The translations under genes and the position numbers were made by a program. A DNA stretch of 64,000 bases from Clostridia bacterium (GTDB taxonomy: Bacteria; Bacillota; Clostridia; Christensenellales; Aristaeellaceae): NCBI GenBank assembly GCA_017534885.1, contig JAFXVR010000047.1, positions 24,354 to 88,353 of the forward strand, read 5' to 3'. Below, one piece after another: positions 41,633 through 49,882 of this stretch. The notes beneath the pieces are model-generated. The model was not told the origin of the DNA. It did no database searches and worked only from the letters and a program-made list of their open reading frames with translations. Each line of letters opens with the position of its first letter. Within the stretch, counting starts at the first letter, position 1.

Positions 41633-42552
41633 GAATCGCATTCATGGGCACGCCGGAATTCGCCCTGCCCAGCCTGGACGCGCTGGAAGCCGCCGGGCAT
41701 GAGATCGCGGCGGTCTTCACCCAGCCCGACCGTCCGAAGGGGCGGGGCAACAAGCTGGTCATGCCGCCCGTCAAGGAGTGGGGCCTCAAACGCGGCATCC
41801 CGGTATACCAGCCGGTCAAAATCCGTCTGGAGAGCGTTGACACCCTGCGCGCCCTCCAGCCGGATGTGTGCGTCACGGCGGCCTTCGGTCAGCTGCTGAG
41901 CCAGGAACTGCTGGACATCCCGCGGCTAGGCACCGTCAATGTGCACGCCTCCCTGTTGCCGCGGCACCGGGGCTCCGCGCCCATCGCCTGGGCCATCCTG
42001 CAGGGGGATGCCGAGATCGGCGTCACCACCATGCTCACCGTCCGCCAGCTGGACGCCGGCCCCATGCTCCTGCGCCGGGCCATTCCCCGCGACCCCCAGG
42101 CCACCTGCGGGGAGCTGACCCGGACGCTGGCGGAACTCGGCGCTAGCCTGCTGACCGAAACCCTGACGGGGCTGGAGGCCGGCACCCTGACCCCGACCCC
42201 CCAGGACGAGGCCGCCATGACCTATGAGCCCATGCTCAGCCGGGAGATGAGCGCCATCGACTGGGCCCAGCCCGCTGAGGCTGTGGTCTGCCGCATCTTA
42301 GCGCTGAATCCCTGGCCCTGCGCAACCGTTCCCATCGAGAGCGGCCCGCTGAAGCTTCTCAGAGCCCGTCTCGCCGCAGGGCAGGGCGTCCCGGGAGACA
42401 TCCTCGCCGCTGACCCGAAGGCCGGCCTGATCGTCGCCTGCGGGGAGGGCGCGGTGGAGATCACCGAGCTGCAGGCCCCCGGCGGCAAGGCCATGAGCGC
42501 CAGGGATTACCTGCGCGGCCACCGGCTGGACGGCAGCCTTGCCGAATCCTGA
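41629..42552 (+). CDS. fmt: Methionyl-tRNA formyltransferase
   Basis: 307 residues. Seen: MGTPEFALPSLDAL at the start, SLLPRHRGSAPI (formyl-transfer site with Asn/His region), GDAEIGVTTM, then a C-terminal tRNA-binding domain. Uses 10-formyl-tetrahydrofolate to formylate Met-tRNA. GTG start overlapping the def stop, a usual arrangement in bacteria. Confidence 0.97.
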   Translation: MRIAFMGTPEFALPSLDALEAAGHEIAAVFTQPDRPKGRGNKLVMPPVKEWGLKRGIPVYQPVKIRLESVDTLRALQPDVCVTAAFGQLLSQELLDIPRLGTVNVHASLLPRHRGSAPIAWAILQGDAEIGVTTMLTVRQLDAGPMLLRRAIPRDPQATCGELTRTLAELGASLLTETLTGLEAGTLTPTPQDEAAMTYEPMLSREMSAIDWAQPAEAVVCRILALNPWPCATVPIESGPLKLLRARLAAGQGVPGDILAADPKAGLIVACGEGAVEITELQAPGGKAMSARDYLRGHRLDGSLAES

Positions 42553-42588
42553 TTCATCACCTGAGAGACCAGAAACGGAGAGCGCACC

Positions 42589-44400
42589 ATGGCAGAGGAT
42601 CATCGTCGAGAGTCCGGCGGACAGGACAACCGCAGAAGTGGGGATAACAGGCAATCACAGCGCAGAAATCCACGTCCGGGTGGGAATGCGTCGTATAAAC
42701 CCGGCAATCGTTTCAGCAAGAGTGGTGGAAGCAGGCCATTCCGCGATGCCAATCGCCCCTACGGTGGGAAACCCAGCCCTCGTCCGGCTTCCGCGCAGAC
42801 CGCCGGTGGGGAGAGCCAGCCGACCAAACCTGCGGCAGACCGGCCCGGTGGGGAGCGCACGCCTGCGCGTCAGCCCGGTTCGCGTCCGGGTGGGTTTCAG
42901 CGTACAGATCGCCCGAGTGATCGCCGGTTTGGTGGGGACAAGCGTTTTGATCGCCTAGCAAGCAGGCCTTCAGGTGGGAACAGCAGCTTCAAACGCCCGG
43001 CTGACAGGCGTCCGGGTGGGTATACCCCCCGCCCTGCCGCGCCGAAGCCTCGCCCGGGTCAGACCGACGGCATGCCCGCCCGCCGTCTGGCGCTGAATGT
43101 GCTGCGTCGGGTCACGGAGAACGGCGTGTACGCCTCCCTCTCCCTGGACGAGCATCTCCACGCCAGCACCCTCGCCCAGGCGGACCGCCGCCTGGCCGCC
43201 CGCCTGGTCTATGACACCCTGGACAACCTGATTTACCTGGACTGGGCGCTGGCTAAAGTCATGGCGCGGCCCGACACAGACATCCGCCTGGTCAACATTC
43301 TGCGCCTTGCGGCCTGTCAGCTGCTGCTGGAAGACCGGATTCCCGACATGGCGGCCACCGACACCGCGGTGAAGCTCTGCGTGGATTTGGGGATGGAAGG
43401 TCTGAAGGGCGTGTGCAACGGCATCCTGCGCTCCCTGATCCGCCTCCGGGACGAGGGCGAGCTGAAGCCGGATCCCGCTGATCCCGCCCAGACCGCCCTG
43501 CGCCTGAGCGTGCCGAACTGGCTGCTGGAGCGCCTGAGCGCCGACTGGGGCGGCGAGGCCGCCGAAGCCATGCTCACGCCCCGGACGCACATCCGCCACC
43601 TGATCCTGCGGCCCAACCTGCTGAAGCTGACCGACGCCCAGTTTGAAGAGCTGCTGGACAAAAAGGTCTGGGAGAAGCGGCCCGGCCTCGTCCCCCACGC
43701 CTGGTACGTCGAAGGCGCGGCGGACATCGGCGCGGACAACGACTTCAAGAATGGCCTTTTCTCCATCCAGTCCGAGGGCTCGATGCTGGCGGCTATGGCC
43801 TTGGACGTGCGCCGGGGCTGGAAGGTGCTGGACTGCTGCGCCGCGCCCGGAGGCAAGAGCTGCCTGATGAGCGAGCTCATGGGCGACACGGGCCGGGTCA
43901 TCGCCTGGGATGTCTATCCCCACCGGGTGGAACTGATCCAGGCCCAGCAGAAGCGCCTCCATCTGGAAAACATTCGGCCCGTCGTCCGGGACGCCACCCA
44001 GCACCGGGAGGATCTCGACTTCAGCATGGACGCCGTGCTTCTGGACGCGCCCTGCTCGGGCACCGGCGATCTGGCGGACAAGCCCGACCTGAAGCTGCGC
44101 CTGAAACCGGAAAACATCGATGCCCTGGTCAGGACCCAGGCTCAGCTGCTGGACGCCGTCTGTCCCTATGTGAAGGAGGGCGGCACCCTGGTATACGCCA
44201 CCTGTTCCATCCTCCGGGAGGAAAACGAGGCTCAGGTGCTGGCCTTCCTTGAGCGCCATCCGGAGTTTGATCTTCGACCCCTGCCCGAGACCATCCCCGA
44301 GCGCTTCCGCCAGTGGGAGGGCGTGGGTCTGCAGCTCCTGCCCCATCGGGACGGAGTGGGCGGCTTCTACCTCTGCCGCCTGCGGAGGAGATTCACATGA
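42589..44400 (+). CDS. rsmB: 16S rRNA (cytosine-967-C5) methyltransferase with disordered repeat N-terminus
   Basis: 603 residues, about 150 longer than usual RsmB. Residues about 1-160 are a Gly/Arg/Pro-rich disordered extension with a GG pair every 14 residues. From about 165 the NusB-like and methyltransferase domains begin (ARRLALNVLRRV), with the SAM motif CCAAPGGKS near 415-423, motif IV DAPCSGTG near 485-492 and motif VI YATCSILREEN near 537-547 carrying the catalytic cysteines. The extension likely binds RNA or other partners (inference). At DNA level its Gly pairs are written GGTGGG at exact 42-bp spacing in a gene that otherwise prefers GGC. ATGA overlap with rlmN. Confidence 0.95.
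   Translation: MAEDHRRESGGQDNRRSGDNRQSQRRNPRPGGNASYKPGNRFSKSGGSRPFRDANRPYGGKPSPRPASAQTAGGESQPTKPAADRPGGERTPARQPGSRPGGFQRTDRPSDRRFGGDKRFDRLASRPSGGNSSFKRPADRRPGGYTPRPAAPKPRPGQTDGMPARRLALNVLRRVTENGVYASLSLDEHLHASTLAQADRRLAARLVYDTLDNLIYLDWALAKVMARPDTDIRLVNILRLAACQLLLEDRIPDMAATDTAVKLCVDLGMEGLKGVCNGILRSLIRLRDEGELKPDPADPAQTALRLSVPNWLLERLSADWGGEAAEAMLTPRTHIRHLILRPNLLKLTDAQFEELLDKKVWEKRPGLVPHAWYVEGAADIGADNDFKNGLFSIQSEGSMLAAMALDVRRGWKVLDCCAAPGGKSCLMSELMGDTGRVIAWDVYPHRVELIQAQQKRLHLENIRPVVRDATQHREDLDFSMDAVLLDAPCSGTGDLADKPDLKLRLKPENIDALVRTQAQLLDAVCPYVKEGGTLVYATCSILREENEAQVLAFLERHPEFDLRPLPETIPERFRQWEGVGLQLLPHRDGVGGFYLCRLRRRFT
42679..43020 (+). repeat. 42-bp phased GGTGGG motif in rsmB
   Basis: GGTGGG (one GGTGGA) begins at 42679, 42724, 42763, 42805, 42847, 42889, 42931, 42973 and 43015. 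From 42763 on every step is exactly 42 bp, and the first two steps (45 and 39) sum to 84. The 36 bases between motifs are dissimilar, so only the phase and the hexamer are conserved. Confidence 0.9.
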
Positions 44401-45458
44401 AAACCGTGCTGGCCGACCTGGATCCCGCTGCCCTCAGCCAATGGTGCAAGCAGGAGGGTCTGCCCGCCTTCCGGGGCCGGCAGATCTTCCGGCAGATTCA
44501 CCACGGCGCGGATTTCGCTGACATGACCGATCTGCCCCTTTCCCTCCGGGGCCAGCTGGCGGAAAAGGCCGTGGCCCAGCCTGTGCGGACGCTGACCACG
44601 CGGATCTCCCGCCTGGACGGCACGGTCAAGCTGCTCTTCGGCCTGGAGGACGGCAACTGTGTGGAAGGCGTGCTGATGCGCTACCACCACGGCCACACCC
44701 TCTGCATTTCGACCCAGGTGGGCTGCCGCATGGGCTGCCGCTTCTGCGCCTCCACCCTGGGCGGCTGTGTGCGCAGCCTTTCCGCGGGCGAAATGTTAGG
44801 CCAGATCTTCTGCGCCAACCGCCTGCTGGCTGAAAACACCGCCCTGCCCGAGGAGGACCGCCGGGTGCACAATGTGGTGCTGATGGGTTCCGGCGAGCCC
44901 TTCGATAACTATGAGGCTGTCACAGCCTTCCTCCGGCTGCTGCGGGAGGAGCGCGGCGTGAACATCGGCCTGCGCAACGTCTCCCTGTCCACCTGCGGCC
45001 TGGTGCCGAAGATGCGCGCCTTCGCCGATGAAAACCTGCCCGTCACCCTGAGCGTGTCCCTCCACGCGCCCAACGACGCCATCCGCCGCCAGCTGATGCC
45101 CGTCGCCCAGACCTATCCCATGGCCGATGTGCTGGACGCCGCCCGCTATTATGTTGAGAAAACCGGCCGACGGGTCATCTTCGAATATGCCCTGGTGCAG
45201 GGCGTCAACGCGGGGGAAGCCCAGGCCCGGGAGCTGGCAGGCCGCCTGCGGGGGCTGCAGTGCCATGTGAACCTGATTCCCCTGAACGATGTGCCGGAGC
45301 GCGGCCTGAAGGGCGTGGATGAAGCCACGGTGCGGCGCTTCCTGGACACCCTGACCGCCCTGCACATATCCGCCACCCGGCGCCGGGAGATGGGCGATGA
45401 CATCGAAGGCGCCTGCGGTCAGCTGAGACGAAAAATACTGGATGGGCCGGCGGGATAA
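44397..45458 (+). CDS. rlmN: 23S rRNA (adenine-2503-C2)/tRNA methyltransferase RlmN
   Basis: 353 residues, radical-SAM enzyme. Seen: C-x3-C-x2-C cluster motif (Cys110, Cys114, Cys117), the GEPFDNY SAM-binding region, LSTCGLVP, SLHAPND, and the catalytic C-terminal Cys in EGACGQL. Methylates A2503 of 23S rRNA and some tRNAs. Start ATG 44397 overlaps the rsmB stop, GGAGGAG upstream. Confidence 0.97.
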   Translation: MKTVLADLDPAALSQWCKQEGLPAFRGRQIFRQIHHGADFADMTDLPLSLRGQLAEKAVAQPVRTLTTRISRLDGTVKLLFGLEDGNCVEGVLMRYHHGHTLCISTQVGCRMGCRFCASTLGGCVRSLSAGEMLGQIFCANRLLAENTALPEEDRRVHNVVLMGSGEPFDNYEAVTAFLRLLREERGVNIGLRNVSLSTCGLVPKMRAFADENLPVTLSVSLHAPNDAIRRQLMPVAQTYPMADVLDAARYYVEKTGRRVIFEYALVQGVNAGEAQARELAGRLRGLQCHVNLIPLNDVPERGLKGVDEATVRRFLDTLTALHISATRRREMGDDIEGACGQLRRKILDGPAG

Positions 45459-45486
45459 ACCCGTCCGTCCCCTGAAGGAGTTCACC

Positions 45487-46353
45487 TTGAAAAAGAGACG
45501 TTTCCGGTTCAGCAAGGCGCCCCTGGAACGCCTGCTGGCGCACGACAAGGAACTGCCCGGCACCACCGAGCGCACAGACCAGGCTCCCCCGCCGCCCGAA
45601 AACGACGCAGCGGCTGAGGCGGCGGAAAACCAGCCCGTCCTGGCCAGCGCCGCCCTGACGGACATCGGCCTGGTGCGGGCCAACAATCAGGACACCCCCC
45701 TGAACGCCTCCCCTGTTTTCGGCGTGTGCGACGGCATGGGCGGCCACCGGGGCGGTGAGATCGCCTCCGCGCTTGCGGCTGAGGTGCTTTTGGCCGCGCT
45801 CCAGCCCCAGTCCCCCTCCTCCGCCGCGCTCTCCGAGGCCGTCACCGCGGCCAACCGCGCCGTGTTCGACAAAGCCCAGGCCGACGAGGAGTTGAGCGGC
45901 ATGGGCACGACCCTCACGGTGGTGTGGATGAGCCCGGAGGAGGCTTATATCGCGCACGTGGGCGACAGCCGCTGCTATCTCCTGCGCGGAGGCGAGCTGC
46001 GCCAGCTCACCGACGACCACTCCATCGTGATGGAAATGGTTCGCGCCGGCATTATCACCCCCGAGCAGGCGGAAGGCCATCCCATGCGCAATATCATCAC
46101 CCGGGCCGTGGGCACGGATGAGACGGTGGAGGCCGATCTGCTCAGCGAGCGCCGCGCTCCCGACGACGTGTGGCTGATCTGCTCCGACGGCCTCCACGGC
46201 ATGGTCAGCGAGGATTTCATCCGGGAGACGCTCTCCGCCGAGGGCCGCTCCCCGGAGAAGGCGGCCCGGATCCTGTTGGACGCCGCCTTAGCCGCCGGCG
46301 GCCGCGACAACGTCAGCGTTGTGGTGGTGTATGACGGGGAGGGCTGCGCATGA
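45487..46353 (+). CDS. PP2C-type Ser/Thr phosphatase
   Basis: 288 residues. PPM motifs in order: DIGLVRANNQDT (about 59-70), GVCDGMGGH (79-87), GMGTTLTVVWM, HVGDSRCYL, LTDDHS, RAVGTDE, LICSDGLHGM and GGRDNVSVV with the metal-binding Asp residues. An N-terminal basic, Pro/Ala-rich stretch of about 50 residues is extra. It reverses PrkC phosphorylation (known pairing in Firmicutes). The start is TTG 45487, 6 nt after AAGGAG; the ATG at 45442 has no ribosome site. Overlaps prkC by ATGA. Confidence 0.95.
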   Translation: MKKRRFRFSKAPLERLLAHDKELPGTTERTDQAPPPPENDAAAEAAENQPVLASAALTDIGLVRANNQDTPLNASPVFGVCDGMGGHRGGEIASALAAEVLLAALQPQSPSSAALSEAVTAANRAVFDKAQADEELSGMGTTLTVVWMSPEEAYIAHVGDSRCYLLRGGELRQLTDDHSIVMEMVRAGIITPEQAEGHPMRNIITRAVGTDETVEADLLSERRAPDDVWLICSDGLHGMVSEDFIRETLSAEGRSPEKAARILLDAALAAGGRDNVSVVVVYDGEGCA

Positions 46354-48284
46354 GCGAAATGAATTCCCAGCAAGCCGCCATGAATCCCCCGCAGGTGGGC
46401 ATCGGCACCGTTCTCAGCGGCAAGTTCCGCCTGGTGGAACAGGTGGGCACCGGCGGCATGTCCGTGGTGTACCGGGCGGTGAACGTTAGCCTGGGCACCA
46501 ATGTGGCTGTTAAACTGCTCAAGCCCGAATACGCCAGCAACGAGGAATACGTCCGCCGCTTCCAAAATGAGGCGGAGGCGGCCTCACGCCTGAATCACGC
46601 AAACATCGTGCAGCTGCTGGACGTAGGCAGCGACGGCCCTCTCCGCTATCTGGTCATGGAGTATGTGGCGGGCCGCACCCTCAAGCAGATCATCTCCGAG
46701 CAGGGCACGCTTGACCCGGTGACCGCCGCCAACATCACCCTGCGGGTGCTCAGCGCCCTGCAGCACGCCCACGCCCGCAATGTCATCCACCGGGATATCA
46801 AGCCCCAGAACATCATGGTGAGCAATGAGGGCTACGTCAAGCTCTCGGACTTCGGCATCGCCCACGTGCTCAACCGCCAGGGCATCACCAAGAAAAACGA
46901 GTTCTTCGGCACCGTCGACTACATTTCCCCCGAACAGGCCCGCGGCGAGGAGACCGACGCCCGCTCGGACATCTACTCCACCGGCGTGGTACTCTATGAG
47001 ATGCTCACCGGCCGCGTGCCCTTCACCGCCGAGACGCCCCTGGCCGTGGCAGTGAAGCATATCGAGGAGGAACCGGTGCCGGTGTGCCAGCTCCGCAAGG
47101 AAGTGCCCGAAGCCATCGCCCATGTGGCCATGGTGGCCATGCGCAAGGATCCCATCGTCCGCTATCAGTGCGCCTTGGACATGGCGGAAGACCTGAGCAA
47201 CGCCATCAAGGGCGTTCAGCAGGGCAGCACGGCCCCGCCCCTGCCGCCCTCCGGCACAGGCCGGGAGCAGACAGGCCAGCAGTCCAGCGGCGGTACAGCC
47301 AAACAGAGTCCTGCCCCGAAGCGGCTGAAAACCAAGTCGCGCCGCGCCCGCATCTGGCAGGCCGTCAGCGTGCTGGCCACCGCGCTGGTGCTCTTCGGCC
47401 TGGTCTTCGGCTCCCGCGCCATCTATGACAGCGTCATCAACTTCTCCGAGGTGCCCGATCTGGTGGGTCAGGAGCTGGCCACCGCCGAGCGCGCGGCCGC
47501 CCAGCGCGGGCTGAAGCTGAAGGTGGTGGAGAGCAGCCATCCCAGCGTCTCCGCCGGGCGGGTGATCCTCCAGGCCCCGGAGGTGGGCACCACCCTCAAG
47601 AAGGGCGATACCATCGTGCTGACTGTGTCCTCCGGCCCGGCTGTGCAGCTGGTGCCCCAGGTGACGGGCATGACCCTGTCAGGCGCCATCGCCGCCGCCC
47701 AGTCCATGGGGCTCACCCTGACCGTGGTGGAACGCGTGCCCTCTCAGGACATCGCGGTGGACGAGGTGCTCTCCCAGGTCCCCCAGTCCGGCGCTGAGTG
47801 CCACGCGGGCGACATCATCCAGGTGACGGTGTCCGGCGGCGTGACCGAGATGCCGGACGTGGTCGCCAGCGACATCACCAAGGCCATGCAGACCCTGCTT
47901 TCCGCCGGGCTGAAGGTCAACCCCAGCGTGTCCATCGTCACCACCGAGGACGCCGCCCTGCACGGCACCGTGGCCAGCCAGTCCCTGGAAGCCGGCTCCC
48001 AGGTCATCCTGGGCACCAGTGTCACCCTGAGCGTCTACCGGGTGCCCAGCCTGACCCACTCCGCCCCGGTCACCCTGGATCTGCCGGACACGCAGTCTGT
48101 CATCGCGGTGCGCGTGACGCTGAGCCAGGGCAGCGGCGAGGTCACCGTATACCGCGGCGACGTGGCCGCAGACGCTCCCCGCAACCCCGAGATCACCGTG
48201 CAGTGCGCCCATCCGGGCACGTACACGCTGAAGGTATACATGGACGAGACCTACAAGTACAACATGGATCTGACGGTTGAATAA
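46350..48284 (+). CDS. prkC: Membrane Ser/Thr protein kinase with PASTA domains
   Basis: 644 residues. Kinase domain about 22-285: GTGGMSVVY loop, VAVKLL Lys, HRDIKPQN (147-154), SDFGIAH. A basic Ser/Gln-rich juxtamembrane part leads to one membrane helix near 332-355. Three outward PASTA domains follow at about 365-430, 433-500 and 503-570, each with a VPxVxGxxxxxA-type strand-helix, then a 75-residue beta domain without known name. It senses muropeptides and controls growth, wall synthesis and germination in relatives. Preceded by its phosphatase, followed by rsgA. Confidence 0.95.
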   Translation: MSEMNSQQAAMNPPQVGIGTVLSGKFRLVEQVGTGGMSVVYRAVNVSLGTNVAVKLLKPEYASNEEYVRRFQNEAEAASRLNHANIVQLLDVGSDGPLRYLVMEYVAGRTLKQIISEQGTLDPVTAANITLRVLSALQHAHARNVIHRDIKPQNIMVSNEGYVKLSDFGIAHVLNRQGITKKNEFFGTVDYISPEQARGEETDARSDIYSTGVVLYEMLTGRVPFTAETPLAVAVKHIEEEPVPVCQLRKEVPEAIAHVAMVAMRKDPIVRYQCALDMAEDLSNAIKGVQQGSTAPPLPPSGTGREQTGQQSSGGTAKQSPAPKRLKTKSRRARIWQAVSVLATALVLFGLVFGSRAIYDSVINFSEVPDLVGQELATAERAAAQRGLKLKVVESSHPSVSAGRVILQAPEVGTTLKKGDTIVLTVSSGPAVQLVPQVTGMTLSGAIAAAQSMGLTLTVVERVPSQDIAVDEVLSQVPQSGAECHAGDIIQVTVSGGVTEMPDVVASDITKAMQTLLSAGLKVNPSVSIVTTEDAALHGTVASQSLEAGSQVILGTSVTLSVYRVPSLTHSAPVTLDLPDTQSVIAVRVTLSQGSGEVTVYRGDVAADAPRNPEITVQCAHPGTYTLKVYMDETYKYNMDLTVE

Positions 48285-48334
48285 GCCGACTTTGACAAGG
48301 AGACGGCTGCGGATGCCGCGGCCCCGCATTGCGC

Positions 48335-49213
48335 ATGATGCAAGGAACGCTGATCCAGGGGATCGGCAGCTTTTACACCGCGGCCACGCCTGAGGGGGAG
48401 CACTACACCCTGCGCTGCAAGAAACGCTTCCGCCGCCTGGGCCTGAGCCCCCTGGTGGGCGACGAGGTGCTCTTCAGCCCGGGCGAGGGCGAGGAGGACG
48501 GCTGGCTGGAAGAGATCCTGCCCCGCTCCTCGGTCTTTGTCCGCCCGCCGGTGGCCAATGTCAGCCTGATGCTGATCACCGTGGCCCCGGTGCCCGAGCC
48601 AGACTGGATGCTGGTGGAGCGCCTGCTGGTCATCGCCCGCCGCCAGGGGCTGCGCTGCCTTCTGCTGGCCTCCAAATGCGATCTGGACAGCGGCCTGGCC
48701 GGAAAGCTGGAGCGGGAGTACGCAGGCGCTGAAGCCCCGGTGTACGCCGCCAGCGCGGTGACCGGCGAGGGCATTGACGCGCTGCGGGAGGCCATGCGGG
48801 GCGAGACCTGCTGCCTCTGCGGCCAGAGCGGCGTGGGCAAGTCCTCCCTGCTGGGGCGGATGCTGAGCCTCGACCTGGAGACCGGCGAGATCAGCCGGAA
48901 GATTCAGCGGGGCCGCAACACCACCCGCAAGGCGGAGCTTCTCCTCTCCGGCGGCCTGCGGGTGCTGGACACCGCCGGCTTCAGCCTGCTGGAGCTGGAC
49001 ACCCTGATGCCCCCGGAAGAACTGCGCGCCTACTATCCCGAATTCCTGCCCCACGAGGGCCTTTGCCGTTTCAACCCCTGCCTCCACGACCGGGAACCCG
49101 GCTGCGCTGTGGCCGCGGCCGCCGATGCGGGGCAGATCGACCCAAGCCGCCTCGGGCGTTACCGCACCCTGCTGGGAGAAGTGCGTCAGGCGTGGAAGGA
49201 GCGGTATGATTAA
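48335..49213 (+). CDS. rsgA: Ribosome small-subunit assembly GTPase RsgA
   Basis: Circularly permuted GTPase with OB fold, order G4-G5-G1-G3: ASKCDL, then GQSGVGKSS, DTAGF, and zinc knuckle CRFNPCLHDREPGC at the end. Acts in late 30S maturation. The start is unsettled: ATG at 48335 or 48338 (or TTG at 48329) has no ribosome site; the nearest AAGGAG (48297-48302) sits in front of an out-of-frame ATG at 48313. Coupling to prkC or a small sequence error could explain it. Stop overlaps rpe by 8 nt (ATGATTAA). Confidence 0.92.
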   Translation: MMQGTLIQGIGSFYTAATPEGEHYTLRCKKRFRRLGLSPLVGDEVLFSPGEGEEDGWLEEILPRSSVFVRPPVANVSLMLITVAPVPEPDWMLVERLLVIARRQGLRCLLLASKCDLDSGLAGKLEREYAGAEAPVYAASAVTGEGIDALREAMRGETCCLCGQSGVGKSSLLGRMLSLDLETGEISRKIQRGRNTTRKAELLLSGGLRVLDTAGFSLLELDTLMPPEELRAYYPEFLPHEGLCRFNPCLHDREPGCAVAAAADAGQIDPSRLGRYRTLLGEVRQAWKERYD

Positions 49214-49847
49214 CATTGCGCCGTCGGTGCTGGCCGCCGACCCCCTGAACATGGAGCGCAGCGTGCAGCGCATGCTGGACGCCGGCTGTGACTGGATCCA
49301 TGTGGACGTGATGGACGGGCATTTTGTGCCCAATCTGGGCTTTACCCCCGCCCTGGTGCGCGCCCTGCGCCGGCGCTGGCCCACCGTTCCCCTGGATGTC
49401 CACCTGATGATGGACAATCCCGACGCTTATATCCGTGAGTTTGCCGAAGCCGGGGCCACCGGGCTGACGGTTCACGCTGAGGTGGCCGGTGTCCGCGACA
49501 GCCTGAAGCTCATCCGGGAGGCGGGCTGCTATGCCGGACTGGCCCTCAAGCCCGCCACCGCTGCCGGTGAGGTGCTGTCACTCCTCCCCGACTGCGATCT
49601 GATTCTGGTAATGACCGTGGAGCCCGGCTTCGGCGGCCAGCACCTGAACGCCGCCATGCTGGACAAGCTGAAGGAATTCCGCCGCCTGGGCTGGACCGGC
49701 CTGCTGGAGTCCGACGGCGGCATCACCCTCGACAACCTGCCCCGCCTGATCGACGCCGGCCTCGACACCGCGGTCATGGGCACTGCGCTGTATTCCGCCG
49801 CCGATCCCGCTGAGGCCGTCCGGCGCATCAGAGCCATGTCCACCTGA
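49206..49847 (+). CDS. rpe: Ribulose-phosphate 3-epimerase
   Basis: 213 residues, TIM barrel. Seen: IAPSVLAADPLNM (3-15), HVDVMDGHFVPN (metal His/Asp), VHLMM, VEPGFGGQ, SDGGI and a closing GTALY. Interconverts ribulose-5-P and xylulose-5-P in the pentose-phosphate pathway. AAGGAG before ATG; its start overlaps rsgA. Common neighbour of rsgA in Firmicutes. Confidence 0.96.
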   Translation: MINIAPSVLAADPLNMERSVQRMLDAGCDWIHVDVMDGHFVPNLGFTPALVRALRRRWPTVPLDVHLMMDNPDAYIREFAEAGATGLTVHAEVAGVRDSLKLIREAGCYAGLALKPATAAGEVLSLLPDCDLILVMTVEPGFGGQHLNAAMLDKLKEFRRLGWTGLLESDGGITLDNLPRLIDAGLDTAVMGTALYSAADPAEAVRRIRAMST

Positions 49848-49882
49848 CGTCCGCTCTCCACTGACACCCTTCGGAGGAATCT

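Noticed and set aside
42679..43020. CRISPR-like regular spacing
   Set aside because: Only a 6-bp motif is repeated, in a coding frame continuous with RsmB; there are no 25-35 bp identical repeats and no cas genes.
48313..48400. Start of RsgA at ATG 48313
   Set aside because: It is in the wrong frame for RsgA and gives no conserved sequence, in spite of its good ribosome site.
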